Shown here in pieces: positions 12,929-14,421 of a stretch of 14,421 bases of DNA. This DNA is from Candidatus Parcubacteria bacterium. GTDB taxonomy: Bacteria; Patescibacteriota; Minisyncoccia; Minisyncoccales; UBA6532. Position 1 is the stretch's first letter. Every line of letters starts with the position of its first letter. The stretch spans positions 1 through 14,421 of the forward strand of contig JAUSNC010000040.1 in the NCBI GenBank assembly GCA_030645645.1. Reading direction: 5' to 3'. The notes below the pieces were generated by a model. The model worked only from the letters and a program-made list of their open reading frames with translations. It searched no databases and was not told the origin of the DNA. Made by a program: the position numbers and the translations under genes.

Positions 12929-14101
12929 TTAATTGAAATTATTTAATTTTTGGGCGGCAATCAGCAATGCATTCATTCCTTGGGCATCTGCCGATAATTT
13001 AATATGATTTTCAAATTCTATATTTTTTAAATATTCCAGGCTTAAAAATGTAATTTGGCTTCCTTGAAAATTATTTTCCAAAGCCTCCCCTATTTCGGGA
13101 ATCAAGCTGCCCCCGCCATAAATGAAAATATTGGAAGGAATCAGTATTTTTAAATCAGATATCTTTGATTTTACCGCACTCATCCAATCTTCCGCAACTC
13201 CCGATAAAATCTCTTTAGTTTTTCCCCTGACTCCTTCAGAAAAAAGATTTTGGGAATAGGTCTCTTTGAAATATCTTGTTTCTCCCTGATCCATTCCGAG
13301 AACATCTGAAAGCCTTTGATTAAAAATCTTTGCGCCGAATTCAATTTCATCCGCAATCTCCATTTTTCCATTTCTAATGATAAAAATCTGGGTAATATCT
13401 CCTCCGACATCAAAGAGAATTGCATTTGGAAAAGGCGGAATTTCGGCAATTGTAAGAGACTGGTGCACTATTTTTTGCGGATTTAAATGAAGCTGTTTCA
13501 TTATTTTTTCAAAATTATCAAGATAGGACTTAAATAAAAACTGGGTTAAAATCCTAAATTCCAATTTTTCTCCGGCGTATCCCTCCAAGACCGGCACTTC
13601 ATACCCGTCAATCTTTATTTCTAATATTTTCAAGCCTACAAATTTCAAATCCTGGGGCAATATTCCGGTTTTTGAGGAAAATATGCCGGCACTTTCCTTT
13701 TTAGCGGTTTCCAAAACTCCGTTCAAAATCATCTGGTTTTCGCTTTTGGAAATATTTTCTTTTGGATTTTTACGGACAATCTTTTGAAATATTACCCTGC
13801 TCTTAAATAAGTTTCCCGGCAGACTGACAAATAAATTCAATTTCTGCCAGGCTTCTTCCTTAAAAATATGGAGAACTTTAGAAATTGCTCTTTTTATGAC
13901 ATCATGCGAAAAATTACTGCTGTCCCAAACGGAAAATTCGTCAAAGTATTCCACTGCATAATCCAGAACGGAAATATTGTTCTCTTTATTATCCTTTTGC
14001 GGAGAATAAGAAAAAACCAAAGCTTTAACTGCTTCAGTTCCGATATCTAAAACAAAAAGTTTTTCTTTTTCGGCTTTTTTAAAAAAAGAAAGTATAGACA
14101 T
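12929..14101 (-). CDS. FtsA/PilM-family actin-like ATPase
   Basis: A 390-residue cytoplasmic protein with the actin-like nucleotide fold. Phosphate-1 motif LDIGTEAVKALVF (18-30), phosphate-2 LFDVGGDITQIFI (229-241) and adenosine motif IYGGGSLIPEIG (327-338). Between them are an SHS2-like region (about 84-190) with DLKFVGLKILEIKIDGYEV, resembling FtsA. FtsA tethers FtsZ to the membrane; PilM couples pilus assembly to inner-membrane PilN. The sequence alone does not decide between them. No amphipathic C-terminal membrane helix like that of FtsA is seen (it ends IAAQKLNNFN). The abutting single-pass membrane protein favours a PilM-like bridge. The ATG at 14101 is 6 nt after an extended -10 box, with no Shine-Dalgarno. 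Confidence 0.85.
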   Translation of the reverse strand: MSILSFFKKAEKEKLFVLDIGTEAVKALVFSYSPQKDNKENNISVLDYAVEYFDEFSVWDSSNFSHDVIKRAISKVLHIFKEEAWQKLNLFVSLPGNLFKSRVIFQKIVRKNPKENISKSENQMILNGVLETAKKESAGIFSSKTGILPQDLKFVGLKILEIKIDGYEVPVLEGYAGEKLEFRILTQFLFKSYLDNFEKIMKQLHLNPQKIVHQSLTIAEIPPFPNAILFDVGGDITQIFIIRNGKMEIADEIEFGAKIFNQRLSDVLGMDQGETRYFKETYSQNLFSEGVRGKTKEILSGVAEDWMSAVKSKISDLKILIPSNIFIYGGGSLIPEIGEALENNFQGSQITFLSLEYLKNIEFENHIKLSADAQGMNALLIAAQKLNNFN

Positions 14102-14107
14102 TACTTC

Positions 14108-14116
14108 ATTTTACCA
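14108..14116 (-). promoter_or_regulatory. Extended -10 box giving a leaderless transcript of the FtsA/PilM-like gene
   Basis: TGGTAAAAT on the minus strand is an extended -10 element (TGn plus TAAAAT), followed by GAAGTA and the ATG at 14101. The -35 position has no good match, which is acceptable for extended -10 promoters. It lies in the 28-nt gap after alaS, where no terminator is seen. Confidence 0.5.
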
Positions 14117-14129
14117 TTTTTTCCTATAA

Positions 14130-14421
14130 TTATTCTAAAATTGCCCTTATTCTTCTTACGCCTGCGCCAGATGATTCTTCTTTTGTAATCTTAAATTTGC
14201 CAAGCTCCGATGTTCTGCCGACATGAGGCCCGCCGCAGAGCTCAATGCTAAAATCTCCAATCTTGTAAACTTTGACAATTTCTCCGTATTTGGCCGGATC
14301 AAAAGATATTTTAGCGATTTCAAGCGCTTCCTTTTTAGGCATCTCAACCATTTCAACTGCTATATCTTCTTTAATTTTTTGATTAACCAAATTTTCAATT
14401 TTTTTAATTTGTTCTTCATTT
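14130..14421 (-). CDS. alaS: Alanyl-tRNA synthetase, C-terminal end (partial)
   Basis: Charges tRNA-Ala; only the last about 97 residues are in the window, and the gene continues past the right edge. Visible is the SAD (second additional, editing) domain: NEEQIKKIENLVNQKI, EMPKKEALEI, KYGEIVKVYKIGDFSIELCGGPHVGRT, ending SSGAGVRRIRAILE. The C and H of CGGPH are zinc ligands of the editing site. In ThrRS the SAD domain is followed by the catalytic domain, and the GVRRI ending is typical of AlaRS, so AlaRS is the call. The protein stops (TAA, 14132-14130) right after the SAD domain, so the usual linker and C-Ala domain (about 200 or more residues) are missing. Confidence 0.9.
   Translation of the reverse strand, partial: NEEQIKKIENLVNQKIKEDIAVEMVEMPKKEALEIAKISFDPAKYGEIVKVYKIGDFSIELCGGPHVGRTSELGKFKITKEESSGAGVRRIRAILE

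Noticed and set aside
14130..14421. Threonyl-tRNA synthetase as identity of the SAD fragment
   Set aside because: ThrRS would continue into its catalytic domain; here the protein ends after the GVRRI motif typical of AlaRS.
1..14421. Alternative code with UGA as an amino acid, suggested by the absence of TGA stops
   Set aside because: All genes are full length without any in-frame TGA, so there is no evidence of recoding; 17 stops are too few to judge.

Overview
The window (about 14.4 kb, AT-rich) looks like a chromosomal segment from a small-genome bacterium of the Candidate Phyla Radiation (Patescibacteria), most likely Parcubacteria-like. This is inferred from several signs together: a PEGA-domain membrane protein, an FtsA/PilM-like gene directly abutting a baseplate-J-like membrane protein, an alanyl-tRNA synthetase that stops right after its SAD domain, a short uL13, GC-rich insertions in AT-rich sequence, and an almost complete absence of Shine-Dalgarno sequences. 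All 17 stop codons seen are TAA or TAG. All genes read well in the standard bacterial code. There is no plasmid, phage, IS or CRISPR array in view.

Left part (1-5340). The N-terminal 434 residues of a P-type cation ATPase run off the left edge on the minus strand. Upstream of it is clpB (minus), the disaggregase, ending in a strong hairpin terminator that sits directly against the ATPase start. Divergent from clpB, on the plus strand, is a 388-residue membrane-anchored PEGA-domain protein that carries an in-frame GC-rich insertion.

Middle part (5341-7401), an accessory island of three small genes with unusually clear signals. It holds a 158-residue zinc-ribbon protein (minus), a stand-alone Cas4/RecB-like nuclease with four cysteines for a 4Fe-4S cluster (minus), and a divergent 118-residue protein of unknown function (plus). 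Each has its own TTGACA-like/17 bp/TATAAT-like promoter and its own terminator. An 11-bp perfect inverted repeat lies between the divergent promoters. A 123-bp GC-rich element bounded by nested inverted repeats separates this island from the ribosomal operon.

Right part (7402-14421), all on the minus strand. Transcription runs alaS (partial), FtsA/PilM-like ATPase, baseplate-J-like membrane protein, then a promoter and the classical alpha operon: infA, rpmJ, rpsM, rpsK, rpsD, rpoA, rplQ, rplM, rpsI. Two notable hairpins lie in this operon, between infA and rpmJ and just before rpoA.

Cross-cutting observation: three genes (the PEGA protein, the Cas4-like nuclease and the FtsA-like protein) have a -10 hexamer placed exactly 6 nt before ATG, which predicts leaderless mRNAs. 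None of the alpha-operon genes has a convincing Shine-Dalgarno sequence. Translation start without Shine-Dalgarno appears to be the rule here, and the zinc-ribbon gene is the exception. No complete new system is demonstrated. The best candidates for follow-up are the nuclease/zinc-ribbon/orphan island with its inverted repeats, and the leaderless promoter layout.
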